64,000 nt of DNA from Marinobacterium sediminicola (GTDB taxonomy: Bacteria > Pseudomonadota > Gammaproteobacteria > Pseudomonadales > Balneatricaceae). This document shows positions 6,134 through 14,955 of this stretch, one piece after another; the stretch's first letter is position 1, and every line of letters begins with the position of its first letter. The stretch spans positions 1,240,001-1,304,000 of the forward strand of contig NZ_CP092123.1 of assembly GCF_022343685.1 (NCBI RefSeq). The letters run 5' to 3'. The notes beneath the pieces are model-generated. The model had not been told where the DNA came from, did not search any database, and saw only the letters and a list, made by a program, of their open reading frames with translations. The position numbers were made by a program, and so were the translations under genes.

Positions 6134-8881
6134 ATGCGAAATACGCTGTTGGGCGGGAAACTGCTCGCGATGGAGTCGGGTGAAGCTTTAATCACATTGG
6201 ATCACCTGCGCAGGGCGCTCCAGTTTCTGCAGCCGGTCTCTGCCTCCCAATATGCGCTCCTGTGCGATGCACTGAATGTTCCTGAGCAAGCCTCGCAAAG
6301 TGAGCGTTTCACGGCGGCGATGCTGGAAGAGACCGCTTCTCTGCCACGTCTGCCGTACTCGCCTGACGTCATTACACTGCTCAATGCCCTGAAGCGAAAG
6401 GGGCTGGACCTTTCCAGCACCGTGACAGAACCCTTCGTGAACCTGAGTGCGCGCAAGGGCCGTTATCATTCGGTCATATCCAGTGTGGCCGAGCTGAAGG
6501 CGTTGCTGAACAGTCGTATTTTCGATCAGGATGCCGCCGTGGAGGCGGTCAGTGATGCGGTTATGCGGATGAGCTGGAGCGAACTCAGTGATCGTCCTCA
6601 GGCCATCTTTTCGTTTCTGGGACCGGCTGCCACCGGCAAGACCTATATGGCCCAGCTGATGGGGCAGGGGTTGCAAGGCTATGCGCTGAGGTCCTTCGAT
6701 ATGACGCAGTTTGCATCCGAGAAGGAAAGTTTTGGTCTGGTGGGGCTGCGCAAGGGGTTTTCCGATGCCACGACCGGGTTGTTGACCGATTTCGTCAAGC
6801 AAAATCCACGCTCGATCATCGTGTTTGATGAGCTGGAAAAGTCACACAGCCGGGTACAGACGGCGCTGTTACGGATGCTGTCGGAAGGGCGGCTGCGTGA
6901 CGAGTACAGCGGTGAAGAGATCGACTTCCGCCAGACGATCGTGGTCGTGACCTCCAATTTGGGCAGCAGCATCTATTCCAACCGTACTTTCGCCGAGCAG
7001 GCCCGAAAGCAGCCGCATCAGGCGCGAGAGCATCTGCTGCAGGCGATTCGCCAGGAAACCAAGATTGAAGATGGTCATCAGGTTGCGGCGATTCCACCCG
7101 AGATGATCTCGCGGCTGTCTCAGGGCAGTATCATCCTCTTCAACAAGCTCAGCATCGATGCCCTGGCGCGAATTGCACAGGAGCAGATTCAGCAGGAGCG
7201 AAAGTCCTTCGAGGATAAGCTGGGACTCTCGGTCGAGTTCAGCCGGTTTGATGCACTGGTGCGTTTGCTGGTGCTGGGGTTTGCCCCCGAATTCGATACG
7301 CGAGCGGTCAAGTCACGCCTTTCCGAGCAGGTGTATGACCCAATCACCGATTACCTGTTGGCACATCAAAGTGCAGAGGTCGAGCGTGTCGAACTCAGTG
7401 TCGATGACAGCGTGACTGCCTTTCTGCAGTCACAGGATATGAACCTGCTGCCGCAGCAGCTGGCCACCAAGCATCAGCGAGTATACTTCCAGCGCCAGTT
7501 GGTGCTTGAAGGGCAAGCGCTGAAGGTTCTCTATACCGATGTTCGGGTTGAGAAGCTGGCGCGAGGCGAGGACTTCATGGATGCCTCGGGTATCCAGGTG
7601 GACCTGCCTGAGGTGTCGTTCGAACAGATTGCCGGTCATCTGCAGATCAAGGCGCGGCTGAGTGAAACCATCAACCTGGTGTGCAAGCGTGAGCAGTTGA
7701 AGGCTCAGGGGGTGAGCACCCCGCGCGGCATGTTGCTCTACGGTGTGCCGGGGACCGGCAAGACCATGCTCGCCAAGGCTTTTGCACACGAGGCGCAGTT
7801 GCCGTTCATTGCCTGTACCGGTAACGACCTGCTGAACGAGTCCTTCATTCGCAAGCTTTTCGCCCGTGCCCGTGAGTATGCCCCGGCGATCATCTTTATC
7901 GATGAAATTGATGCTCTGCCGCGCCGTGGTACGGCAGGCCCCCAGGCTGATGCGCTGGTGAACCGCATGCTGGTCGAGATCGATGGCTTTGGGGGCGGGG
8001 ATGATGTGTTTGTGATCGCCGCGACCAATCGCAAGGATCTGATCGACCCCGCCATTTTGCGCTCCGGGCGTATTGATCTGCACTTTGAGGTTCCCCAGCT
8101 CGACAAGGATGCGCGGCGCTGGTTCATCGAACGCATGCTGACGCGTCCTTTGTTCAGTTCGGGCATCGATGTGGATCAGCTGGTCATGTTGACGGCCGGT
8201 TTCAGCGGAGCGGATCTGCAAAAGGTGAGCCGGGAAGTGGTGCTGCTGGCACTGCGTGAAGGTCTGGAGCAGATAGGCCCGGAGCTGGTGATTGAGCAGG
8301 TTAATACTCAAAAATACGGTGCTCCGCTCACTCTTGAGGATGGACGCCAGCACCTGCTGGAAACGGCCTACCACGAAGCGGCTCATGCGGTGATTTCGCG
8401 GGTGTTGCTGCCGGAGCGGCGCATTGAGCAGGTCACGGTGGTCGCCCGTGCCAACTTCCTCGGCATGGTGGCCTATGACAATGAGCAGGAACACGACTAT
8501 ACCCGCGATTTCCTGTTTAACCTGACGTGCGTTGCTCTCGCCGGACGTGCGGCGCAGGTCAAGCAGTTCGGTAACAAGGGGCTCGACAGTGGCGCCGCAG
8601 GCGACCTGAAACAGGCAGCCAGCTACGCCTGGCACGCCATCGCAGAATGGGGCATGGATGATCAACTGTATAACCTCTCGATCCCCACGCTCAAGGAGCG
8701 TCTGAAGCGCCTGCCCTTTGCGGCACGGGTGGAAGATCGCATCAAACATTGGCTGGACGAGGCGACCGCTTGCACGGCCTCTCTGGTTGATACGCATTGG
8801 CAGCAGATTGATCGTGTCGCACAGCGCGTGTTGAGTGACGAAATCATTGATGCTGCGACCTTAAATCAACTCATGGAGTGA
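6134..8881 (+). CDS. soluble fusion of a Clp-type AAA+ module with an FtsH-type AAA+/M41 zinc protease
   Basis: Encodes 915 residues with no membrane segment. Residues 120-410 form a Clp D2-like AAA+ module: Walker A GPAATGKT (163-170), Walker B IIVFDE (228-233), sensor-1 TSNLG and arginine-finger candidate R327. Residues 490-725 form an FtsH-like AAA+ module: GVPGTGKT (537-544), IIFIDE (586-591), arginine fingers in LRSGRID. Residues 735-915 are an M41 protease with HEAAH (747-751) and a conserved third-ligand Asp in GAAGDLKQA. ATPase and protease residues are intact, but aromatic pore residues are missing in both modules: GYVG has become GLVG at 201-204, and the FtsH FVG loop is deleted near 564-571. 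GTAGGGAAA before the ATG supports this start. First gene of a five-gene operon. Substrate unknown. Confidence 0.85.
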   Translation: MRNTLLGGKLLAMESGEALITLDHLRRALQFLQPVSASQYALLCDALNVPEQASQSERFTAAMLEETASLPRLPYSPDVITLLNALKRKGLDLSSTVTEPFVNLSARKGRYHSVISSVAELKALLNSRIFDQDAAVEAVSDAVMRMSWSELSDRPQAIFSFLGPAATGKTYMAQLMGQGLQGYALRSFDMTQFASEKESFGLVGLRKGFSDATTGLLTDFVKQNPRSIIVFDELEKSHSRVQTALLRMLSEGRLRDEYSGEEIDFRQTIVVVTSNLGSSIYSNRTFAEQARKQPHQAREHLLQAIRQETKIEDGHQVAAIPPEMISRLSQGSIILFNKLSIDALARIAQEQIQQERKSFEDKLGLSVEFSRFDALVRLLVLGFAPEFDTRAVKSRLSEQVYDPITDYLLAHQSAEVERVELSVDDSVTAFLQSQDMNLLPQQLATKHQRVYFQRQLVLEGQALKVLYTDVRVEKLARGEDFMDASGIQVDLPEVSFEQIAGHLQIKARLSETINLVCKREQLKAQGVSTPRGMLLYGVPGTGKTMLAKAFAHEAQLPFIACTGNDLLNESFIRKLFARAREYAPAIIFIDEIDALPRRGTAGPQADALVNRMLVEIDGFGGGDDVFVIAATNRKDLIDPAILRSGRIDLHFEVPQLDKDARRWFIERMLTRPLFSSGIDVDQLVMLTAGFSGADLQKVSREVVLLALREGLEQIGPELVIEQVNTQKYGAPLTLEDGRQHLLETAYHEAAHAVISRVLLPERRIEQVTVVARANFLGMVAYDNEQEHDYTRDFLFNLTCVALAGRAAQVKQFGNKGLDSGAAGDLKQAASYAWHAIAEWGMDDQLYNLSIPTLKERLKRLPFAARVEDRIKHWLDEATACTASLVDTHWQQIDRVAQRVLSDEIIDAATLNQLME

Positions 8882-8888
8882 CACGGAT

Positions 8889-9398
8889 ATGGCCATTAAT
8901 ACAGCCAAGATTAAGCAGTATCTCAAAGAGATCGACTTCAACTACGAAGAGCGAGATGCCGATACCATTGTGACGGGTTTCTCTGACGATGATGGACACC
9001 AGGTTGTGATTGCCATCCGTCTGATGGAGGACGGCGAGTTTCTGCAGATGCGCACCATCAAGCACCTGGATGATTTGGTGGCACAGGCTGAGCCTGAAAA
9101 GCGTGTTGAACTGCTGAAGTGGATGCTGAACAAGAATTACACCACCAAGACCGGCTCTTGGGAGTACGACCCGGATGATCACGATCATCACCTGTCCATT
9201 GGTCATGTGATTGAAGACGGTGATCTGACCTGCAAGCAGTTTCTGCGCATGCTGGGCGTGATGACCAGTAGTGCCTCTCTGATTCCTGAGATGAAAGCGG
9301 TTCTGGGCATCAGTGAGGTCGCAATCGACCCCGTTGAGCAGAAGCGACAGGAGCTGCTGGCGCAGTTGCGTGCCCTTGAGGAAGGTGCCGGTATCTGA
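8889..9398 (+). CDS. YbjN-like (type III secretion chaperone-fold) protein A
   Basis: Encodes 169 residues. The pattern of short strands around a central helix (YLKEIDFNYEERD, then VVIAIRLMEDGEFLQMRTI, then a helix ending LLKWMLNKNY, then a strand ISIGHVIEDGDLT-like stretch) resembles YbjN/CesT-fold proteins. These often act as chaperones or adaptors. The C-terminal 30 residues are a charged helix. It starts eight bases after the AAA protease, so translation is likely coupled, and it is a reasonable candidate substrate adaptor for that protease. Family assignment is by pattern only. Confidence 0.6.
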   Translation: MAINTAKIKQYLKEIDFNYEERDADTIVTGFSDDDGHQVVIAIRLMEDGEFLQMRTIKHLDDLVAQAEPEKRVELLKWMLNKNYTTKTGSWEYDPDDHDHHLSIGHVIEDGDLTCKQFLRMLGVMTSSASLIPEMKAVLGISEVAIDPVEQKRQELLAQLRALEEGAGI

Positions 9399-9455
9399 TT
9401 CGACAAGGGGGGGCTGATACGGCTTCCCCTGTTTGCCCTGAATGAGGAACACGTT

Positions 9456-10022
9456 TTGGCGACAACGCTAAAGGAGCTGGAATCCCTGTTCCAGTCCATC
9501 GGCTGGAAATACAAATGTCAGCAGGAGAAGCCTGATAGTGCGGACGGCTACCTGTATTCGGCGTTTCCGACCAAGCAGTATCGTGATGCCGATGGCGACT
9601 CCATGGTCACGTTTATCTTCAACGTGCAGGAATCGGGTGAGCTGATCAAGATTGTGGTGCCCAGGCTGTATACCTGTATTAACCCGCAATTTCGTCGCGC
9701 TTTTTTTGAAGTGGCGATTCGCAAGACTTTCGAGAAAAAGCTCTGTTTCTACGACTATGATCACCGTGACGGTGAGATCCGGATGCTGCTTGACCTGCCG
9801 TTGGAAGACGCCTGTATGACCGAGCGTCAAATCAAGCGCATCGTGCAGTCGGTGCTGATGCATATCGACGCCAACGATGAAGTGGTGCGTGCCGCCGTTG
9901 AGCAGGGTGAGTTGCCGTTCATCGACTATAAGGCCGATCTGACCCACGAAATCTCGAATCTGTCGCCTGATCAGCAGCTTGAGTTGCTGGTTGAGATCAA
10001 GCGACGCAAGCAGGTCGGGTAG
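9456..10022 (+). CDS. YbjN-like protein B
   Basis: Encodes 188 residues and starts with TTG, supported by GAGGAA (9444-9449) six bases before it; the nearby ATG at 9442 is out of frame. The order LESLFQSIGWKYKCQQ, VTFIFNVQESGELIKIVVP, FFEVAIRKTFEKKLCFYDYD and DGEIRMLLDLPLED again suggests a YbjN/CesT-like fold, with a helical tail ending LVEIKRRKQVG. It is diverged from the preceding gene but probably a distant paralogue. Two such proteins next to one unfoldase-protease suggest paired or heteromeric adaptors; this is inference. Confidence 0.55.
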   Translation: MATTLKELESLFQSIGWKYKCQQEKPDSADGYLYSAFPTKQYRDADGDSMVTFIFNVQESGELIKIVVPRLYTCINPQFRRAFFEVAIRKTFEKKLCFYDYDHRDGEIRMLLDLPLEDACMTERQIKRIVQSVLMHIDANDEVVRAAVEQGELPFIDYKADLTHEISNLSPDQQLELLVEIKRRKQVG

Positions 10023-10027
10023 GGCCG

Positions 10028-11347
10028 ATGTCGACGACCAAGCGCAAGAATCAGGAATTCAGAAACTTTACATCCGGCATCGTCTACTCGCTTTGCATCG
10101 CCTTCGTGCTCTTTCTGGTGACATTGCTGACACTCAAGATGGCACCGGAGATGCCGGACCTGCTGACCTTTACCCGGTGGTCAGGCATCAGTGATGCGAT
10201 CAATCTGGTGATCGGTTTGCCGATCGCCTTCGCCGGTGCCTATGTGGCCATATCGATTGCGAGCCGCACTCAGGATCTGTCCGAGAAGCAGCAATCGCAA
10301 CAGGACCACCAGTATTACGAGCAGCTGCATGAGCAGTTGATCGACAACTATTTCGAGGTCAGCCGTGCGGCTGACCGTCTGGTGTCAGCGGCAAACCGGT
10401 TCGAAGAGGCCTTTCAGGGACGGCTCCGGCACGAAACGTCTTCCCGCTTTGCAGTCATCAACTTTGTTGATGAGGACCACCGTCGCCGATATATACAGGA
10501 CATGCTGGAACAGAATCGTGACGGCATCAGTGACAAGCTGGGTGTCTTGCATCAAGAGGTGCGTGGCAGCATTCATCAGCTACTGGAAACCATTGATCTG
10601 GCATTCAAGCATGCGTCGGTCAATGAAACCTGGGAGTTGGCGTCATCTGATCCGTCCTATTCGAGCCTGTTGACCGAGGCGTGCCAGATGCAGCTGTGCT
10701 CGGGGGCTTTCAGCGAAGCCGCAAATGGGCGCGACTGGTTACTGGAGGCCAAGAACGAAATCCTTGAGCGGCTGGATTTGCACCAGATTCAGGATGCGAT
10801 TGCGACCGAGCATGACAGTGTGCATCCCCTGTTGCCCTACTGCCTTTATGTCTCCGAGCTTCAGGACTACAAGCGACGTAATGCCGGTGAAGACTGGTAT
10901 ATCGAAGTGCTGTTGGCGGGGTATTTCCTGATGACGCATGCCAGCCCCGAGGTGCGGGATGGGCGCAGCTTCTTTAACAGCGGCGCTCTTTTCCTGATGG
11001 ATTTGATCCATACCTTGCCCAGCAGTGAGCATGTTCGGCTGGCGTTCTCGCGCCGTTATGCCGATACCGAAGCCGTCTTCAGCGGTGCGGCGCCGCTGCC
11101 TGAAGGGTTGGGCAGCTACGTGGCAGCTGTAACGGCCTTCAAGCGCCTGAGTGCCAACAGCCAGCACCTGTTTCTGATGTTGTCACGTAATATTCAATTC
11201 GGTCATTATTCGCCCCGTATCCGCAAGACGCGCCGGGTGCTGGAGAAATTGCTGGCGCAAAGTGGAGAAGAGGGTACCGCCGGCTTATCGCTGCTGCAGA
11301 TTCGCTATGAACGTTTGCAGCAGTCCGATACGGAAAAATTTGACTGA
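10028..11347 (+). CDS. membrane-anchored helical protein of unknown function
   Basis: Encodes 439 residues. Two hydrophobic helices lie near the N-terminus (about 17-37 and 58-77), with a short loop between them. A long, mostly helical hydrophilic region follows, beginning with a Gln/Glu-rich coiled-coil segment (SEKQQSQQDHQYYEQLHEQ). The large domain is probably cytoplasmic. No family recognised. It starts five bases after the second YbjN-like gene. It could tether the soluble protease complex to the membrane or present substrates; this is a guess from context. Confidence 0.6.
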   Translation: MSTTKRKNQEFRNFTSGIVYSLCIAFVLFLVTLLTLKMAPEMPDLLTFTRWSGISDAINLVIGLPIAFAGAYVAISIASRTQDLSEKQQSQQDHQYYEQLHEQLIDNYFEVSRAADRLVSAANRFEEAFQGRLRHETSSRFAVINFVDEDHRRRYIQDMLEQNRDGISDKLGVLHQEVRGSIHQLLETIDLAFKHASVNETWELASSDPSYSSLLTEACQMQLCSGAFSEAANGRDWLLEAKNEILERLDLHQIQDAIATEHDSVHPLLPYCLYVSELQDYKRRNAGEDWYIEVLLAGYFLMTHASPEVRDGRSFFNSGALFLMDLIHTLPSSEHVRLAFSRRYADTEAVFSGAAPLPEGLGSYVAAVTAFKRLSANSQHLFLMLSRNIQFGHYSPRIRKTRRVLEKLLAQSGEEGTAGLSLLQIRYERLQQSDTEKFD

Positions 11348-11385
11348 ATGAGCTTTTGTGAACACCAAGAGGTATTGAGACCAAG

Positions 11386-11847
11386 ATGAGTCTGAACTGG
11401 GAACTGAGCGAGGGTAAACATCCTTTTGTCGTGGGTAGGAAGGGGGCAGAGGCCTGTCGTTTTCACTGTGCTGAATCGGTGGCTGTCGAGGATAATGCGG
11501 TCAAGGATGATCTGGAAGAGACGCTGGCACAAGCGATCACCTTTCTCAATGCCAATGTCAAAAACGAATCACTCTTCTTTATGGTTGAGTGGGATGCGGC
11601 CAGCTCGACTCTGACTTTGTCGGTTACGGATGCACAAAAGGAGCAGGATGCTGCTGATGTGGTTACCTGCCGGTTTGCTGAATTGCAGCAACAGCTTGAA
11701 GCTGAGGGAGAAGCGGCCCTGGATGTCGTTTCGAGTAAGATTGCTTTCTGGGCCAAGGACTTCCTGTCGACCTGCACGCCGTTCATGAACTACTCGCTGG
11801 TGGCCGTGTATACCGATGGTGATCGTGACAAGGCGGGTTTGCTGTGA
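11386..11847 (+). CDS. small acidic protein of unknown function, last gene of the AAA protease operon
   Basis: Encodes 153 residues, acidic, with predicted alternating strands and helices (FFMVEWDAASSTLTLSV, then a Gln/Glu-rich helix). I recognise no family. It lies 38 bases after the membrane protein and is followed within 35 bases by a strong terminator, which closes the operon. No signal peptide or membrane segment. Confidence 0.55.
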   Translation: MSLNWELSEGKHPFVVGRKGAEACRFHCAESVAVEDNAVKDDLEETLAQAITFLNANVKNESLFFMVEWDAASSTLTLSVTDAQKEQDAADVVTCRFAELQQQLEAEGEAALDVVSSKIAFWAKDFLSTCTPFMNYSLVAVYTDGDRDKAGLL

Positions 11848-11879
11848 AGCTGCTGAAGCGCAGGGGTGAGCAGGCATAA

Positions 11880-11905
11880 AAAAACGGGCCACAAGGCCCG
11901 TTTTT
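11880..11905. terminator. bidirectional terminator between the AAA operon and the cold-shock gene
   Basis: AAAAACGGGCC (11880-11890) pairs with GGCCCGTTTTT (11895-11905) around a four-base loop. Runs of A and T on the two sides let it work for both converging transcripts. Confidence 0.92.
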
Positions 11906-11928
11906 CTGTTGACGACTAAACCTGAGGT

Positions 11929-12135
11929 TTAGATGGCAACGATGTTCTCTGCCTGAGGACCTTTCTGGCCCTGAGTCACGGTGAACTGTACCTTCTGGCC
12001 TTCTTCCAGGGTTTTGAAACCGCTGCCGGAGATGGCGCTGAAGTGAGCGAAAACGTCTGGGCCGTTTTCCTGAGCGATGAAGCCGAAGCCTTTAGTTTCG
12101 TTGAACCATTTAACAGTGCCGGTAGTAGTAGACAT
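11929..12135 (-). CDS. cold-shock protein, CspA family
   Basis: Encodes 68 residues, the usual single cold-shock domain, with RNP1 KGFGFI and RNP2 VFAHFS. It binds single-stranded RNA/DNA and acts as an RNA chaperone. The start is ATG 12135 ([12 protein letters not shown]). A further upstream in-frame ATG would add 17 residues not found in the family. Which member of the csp group this is cannot be told. Confidence 0.93.
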   Translation of the reverse strand: MSTTTGTVKWFNETKGFGFIAQENGPDVFAHFSAISGSGFKTLEEGQKVQFTVTQGQKGPQAENIVAI

Positions 12136-12423
12136 GATAATAATCTCGATCTGAGTAATAAATGAGCCCAATGGCAAAAGCGCCAATTGGAGCAGGTAAT
12201 GCTTTAGGTAATCTTGGTACTTATGAATACAGAACGAGGTACTAACGATTAGGCAGGACGTCGAAATGGTGCATAAATGCTTGTGTTACTCTTAAGCCTG
12301 ACCAGAGTACACCAGTCGGGGAGTTCGTCAAAGCTTTATTTTAAAAATGGTTAAAAAAGATGTGGGCCTGTTGCTGAAGCGTGAGGAACATTAGTGCAGG
12401 TCGCAGGAGTCCATTGAGACAAT
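12136..12423 (-). promoter_or_regulatory. leader and promoter region of the cold-shock gene
   Basis: About 290 bases without a gene. It contains a hairpin (CCAATGGC at 12168-12175 with GCCAATTGG at 12182-12190) some 35 bases before the start codon, in AT-rich surroundings. Cold-shock mRNAs commonly have long structured leaders, so this may be one; no precise promoter is assigned. Confidence 0.35.
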
Positions 12424-12446
12424 ACGGGGGCTATGGTCGCCCCCGT
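12424..12446 (-). terminator. hairpin downstream of minE
   Basis: ACGGGGGC (12424-12431) pairs with GCCCCCGT (12439-12446). It lies nine bases after the minE stop. There is no long T run on the transcribed side, so termination may be incomplete. Confidence 0.5.
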
Positions 12447-12454
12447 TGGGCGGA

Positions 12455-12703
12455 TCAGCTCTTTTCCGGCAGCGTGACGTTCAGTTCCAGAATAGAACAG
12501 TCTTCATCCAGGTTGATCTGCACGTCGTCCGTCGAAACGTCCACGTACTTGGCGATCACAGCAAGAATCTCCTGCTGCATCTGTGGCAAGTATTCCGGTT
12601 GGGAACGCTGTGTGCGTTCGTAGGCCACCAGAACCTGAAGACGTTCCTTGGCAACGCTGGCTGAAGTCTGCTTCTTAGGTCGAAAATAACTCAGAATACC
12701 CAT
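12455..12703 (-). CDS. minE: cell division topological specificity factor MinE
   Basis: Encodes 82 residues, typical length. The N-terminal amphipathic part ([11 protein letters not shown]) is followed by the MinD-contact helix region ([13 protein letters not shown]) and the C-terminal dimer domain ending LNVTLPEKS. It stimulates MinD ATPase and drives pole-to-pole oscillation, keeping the division site at midcell. Its ATG overlaps the minD stop (TAATG), so translation is coupled. Confidence 0.97.
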   Translation of the reverse strand: MGILSYFRPKKQTSASVAKERLQVLVAYERTQRSQPEYLPQMQQEILAVIAKYVDVSTDDVQINLDEDCSILELNVTLPEKS

Positions 12704-13515
12704 TAGCCCTTCCGTCCAAATACTCGGCTCAGGAAGCCTTTGCGCTCCACGTTGAGGAAACGATGTTCGCGGTCTTCACCGAGGAAACGGGCGATAGCAT
12801 CGTCATAGGCCTGACCGGCATCGCTGTCGGCGTCCAGAATAACCGGAACACCCTGGTTGGAAGCCTTGAGGACCGCTTCTGATTCGGGGATCACGCCGAG
12901 CAGCGGGATGGCCAGGATTTCCTTGACGTCATCCACGCTCAGCATTTCACCGGCTTCCACTCGATTGGGATTATAGCGGGTCAGCAACAGGTGCTCCTTA
13001 ACGGACTCACCCTGTTCAGCCTTGCGGGACTTGCTTTGCAGCACACCCAGAATGCGGTCGGAATCGCGTACGGAGCTGACTTCCGGGTTGGTGACCACAA
13101 TTGCCGTGTCGGCAAAATAGAGGGCCAGCTGGGCGCCTTTCTCGATACCGGCAGGGGAGTCGCACACAATGTAATCAAAGCTCTCTGCCAGTTCGTTCAG
13201 GACCGCTTCGACACCTTCGACGCTCAGGGCATCCTTGTCACGGGTTTGCGAGGCCGGCAGGATGTATAGGTTTTCGGTACGCTTGTCACGGATCAGCGCC
13301 TGGTTCAGCGTCGCTTCCTTGTTGATCACGTTGACAAAATCGTAGACCACGCGGCGTTCACAGCCCATGATCAGGTCCAGGTTACGCAGGCCTACGTCAA
13401 AATCGATGAGTACGGTTTTAAACCCTTTCAGGGCCAGACCGGTACCGATCGCGGCGCTGCTGGTGGTTTTGCCAACGCCCCCTTTGCCGGAAGTGACAAC
13501 GATTATTTCAGCCAT
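12703..13515 (-). CDS. minD: septum site-determining ATPase MinD
   Basis: Encodes 270 residues with the deviant Walker [10 protein letters not shown] (10-18), conserved switch regions and a C-terminal amphipathic membrane-targeting helix ([11 protein letters not shown]). It binds the membrane with ATP, recruits MinC, and is released by MinE. Middle gene of minC-minD-minE, 34 bases after minC. Confidence 0.98.
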   Translation of the reverse strand: MAEIIVVTSGKGGVGKTTSSAAIGTGLALKGFKTVLIDFDVGLRNLDLIMGCERRVVYDFVNVINKEATLNQALIRDKRTENLYILPASQTRDKDALSVEGVEAVLNELAESFDYIVCDSPAGIEKGAQLALYFADTAIVVTNPEVSSVRDSDRILGVLQSKSRKAEQGESVKEHLLLTRYNPNRVEAGEMLSVDDVKEILAIPLLGVIPESEAVLKASNQGVPVILDADSDAGQAYDDAIARFLGEDREHRFLNVERKGFLSRVFGRKG

Positions 13516-13549
13516 GCATCTGTATCCATCAATCTGAAGAAGCGGTTAA

Positions 13550-14320
13550 TTAAAGTGAAACTGTATCCAGTCGTGAGCCGCGTAGCAATGCCTGAGTAGG
13601 CTGCTGCCAGCACTCCGAATGCAGGTCTTCGCTGGTCTTGAAGTACCCGGCGATGGAGATCAGTTCGGCCTCCATCGACTGACAGAAAATGCGGGCCTCA
13701 ACGTTCCCGGTCACACCGGCCATGGCACGACCGCGCAAGGGGCCGTAGACGTGTATATGACCGTCTGCCATCACCTCGGCACCGGCGCTGACCGGGGCCA
13801 GAATAATCAGGTCGGTGCCGCGGGCATAAACCTGTTGGCCGGAGCGAACCGGTGTCGTAATGACTTTGGCCGCACCGGGTGCTGTCTGTACCGGCGGCGT
13901 GACGGGTTCGGTTGCGGCGGGAGGCTCAGGCTGACTGGGTTCCGGTTCATTTTCTTTGGAGAGGCGACGCTGATGGCTGAAATCAGCCAGCTTCAAGTGC
14001 CGGCAAAGCTCGGAGGACGTGTCTGGATCTGCCTTAAGCCCCACAGGCACCAGTGACAGCTCGCGGCACAAATCGAGAAGACTGCTCAGGGCATCCAGAT
14101 CAGGTGCTTCGGAAAGCTGCTGCAGGTTCAGGATGACGGGCATGTTGCTGAACAGCATGGGGACCTTGGCGGCATGTTCTGCCAGTTGGGGTTTCAGCAG
14201 TGCGGTATCACTGGTCGACAGGATCAGTTCATTCAGCGCCGCTCGGGTGCTTTTGAACTGAAAGCAACGGGTCTCGAATTCCTGGTTCACGGCTTGAGGC
14301 ATCGGGGTCGTTTCGCTCAC
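13550..14320 (-). CDS. minC: septum site-determining protein MinC
   Basis: Encodes 256 residues from a GTG start at 14320, chosen because AAGGA lies seven bases before it; frames further upstream give residues not seen in MinC. The N-terminal FtsZ-inhibiting domain runs to about residue 105. A proline/glutamate-rich linker follows (to about 160), longer than in E. coli MinC (231 residues in all). The C-terminal beta-helix domain has GTDLIILAPVSAGAEVMADG and HVYGPLRGRAMAG. It blocks FtsZ ring assembly away from midcell when recruited by MinD. Confidence 0.96.
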   Translation of the reverse strand: MSETTPMPQAVNQEFETRCFQFKSTRAALNELILSTSDTALLKPQLAEHAAKVPMLFSNMPVILNLQQLSEAPDLDALSSLLDLCRELSLVPVGLKADPDTSSELCRHLKLADFSHQRRLSKENEPEPSQPEPPAATEPVTPPVQTAPGAAKVITTPVRSGQQVYARGTDLIILAPVSAGAEVMADGHIHVYGPLRGRAMAGVTGNVEARIFCQSMEAELISIAGYFKTSEDLHSECWQQPTQALLRGSRLDTVSL

Positions 14321-14482
14321 GGAGAAGTCCTTGTGGTTGAACTTCCTGGTAAAAATTTCAGGGGCTAACCTTATCATGTAACCAGGGGAGCCTGACAGGC
14401 GTCAGTTGGTGGTGCTCAGTTTTTTGATCCTGGTCATTGTAGTACACTGCGCCCTCTTTCTTGAATGGGAGCTGAAGTCACC

Positions 14483-14857
14483 ATGAAAGCTGTACGCTGG
14501 GTTCTGGGTCTTATCGTGATGGGCCTGCATTATCTGACATTGCCACGTCGCGGCAAACGCTCTGAGCAGGAGCAAAAGCAGGTAGAGCAGGCACTGACCG
14601 GTTATGCCCTGTATCAGCTGCCAACCTGCCCGTTTTGCGTCAAGGTCCGTCGTGCCATGCGTCGTTTGAACCTGCCGCTGGAGTTGCGAGACGTGCGCGC
14701 GGATGAGCGTCACCGTCAGGACCTGATTAACGGGGGCGGCAAGATGAAAGTCCCTTGTCTGCGCATTGACCATTCCAACGGCAGCAGTGAGTGGATGTAC
14801 GAGTCGAAGGATATTGTGGCTTACCTGGAGGGACGCTTCCCTCTGCAGAAGTCATAA
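14483..14857 (+). CDS. glutaredoxin-domain protein with an N-terminal membrane segment
   Basis: Encodes 124 residues: an N-terminal hydrophobic stretch (VRWVLGLIVMGLHYLTL), a short charged linker, then a glutaredoxin fold with the dithiol motif CPFC in LPTCPFCVKVRRAM and the cis-Pro region KVPCLRI. It likely reduces disulfides or handles glutathione adducts at the inner face of the membrane. The start was set at ATG 14483; an in-frame ATG at 14465 exists but lacks a ribosome-binding site. It is monocistronic and divergent from minC. Confidence 0.85.
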   Translation: MKAVRWVLGLIVMGLHYLTLPRRGKRSEQEQKQVEQALTGYALYQLPTCPFCVKVRRAMRRLNLPLELRDVRADERHRQDLINGGGKMKVPCLRIDHSNGSSEWMYESKDIVAYLEGRFPLQKS

Positions 14858-14955
14858 TGCATATTTCCATTAGTTATCAATAAAATATTTTTTATTACCA
14901 TTAAAGTGGCTTATAGTGTGTCTGTATCAAGCAGTACTGCACTGGAGCCACCACG

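Noticed and set aside
5920..6183. Open frame of 87 codons before the AAA protease gene
   Set aside because: It overlaps the protease start in another frame, has no ribosome-binding site and gives a composition unlike a real protein.
7430..8797. 455-codon frame antisense to the AAA protease gene
   Set aside because: Shadow of a gene with clear AAA+ and M41 motifs.
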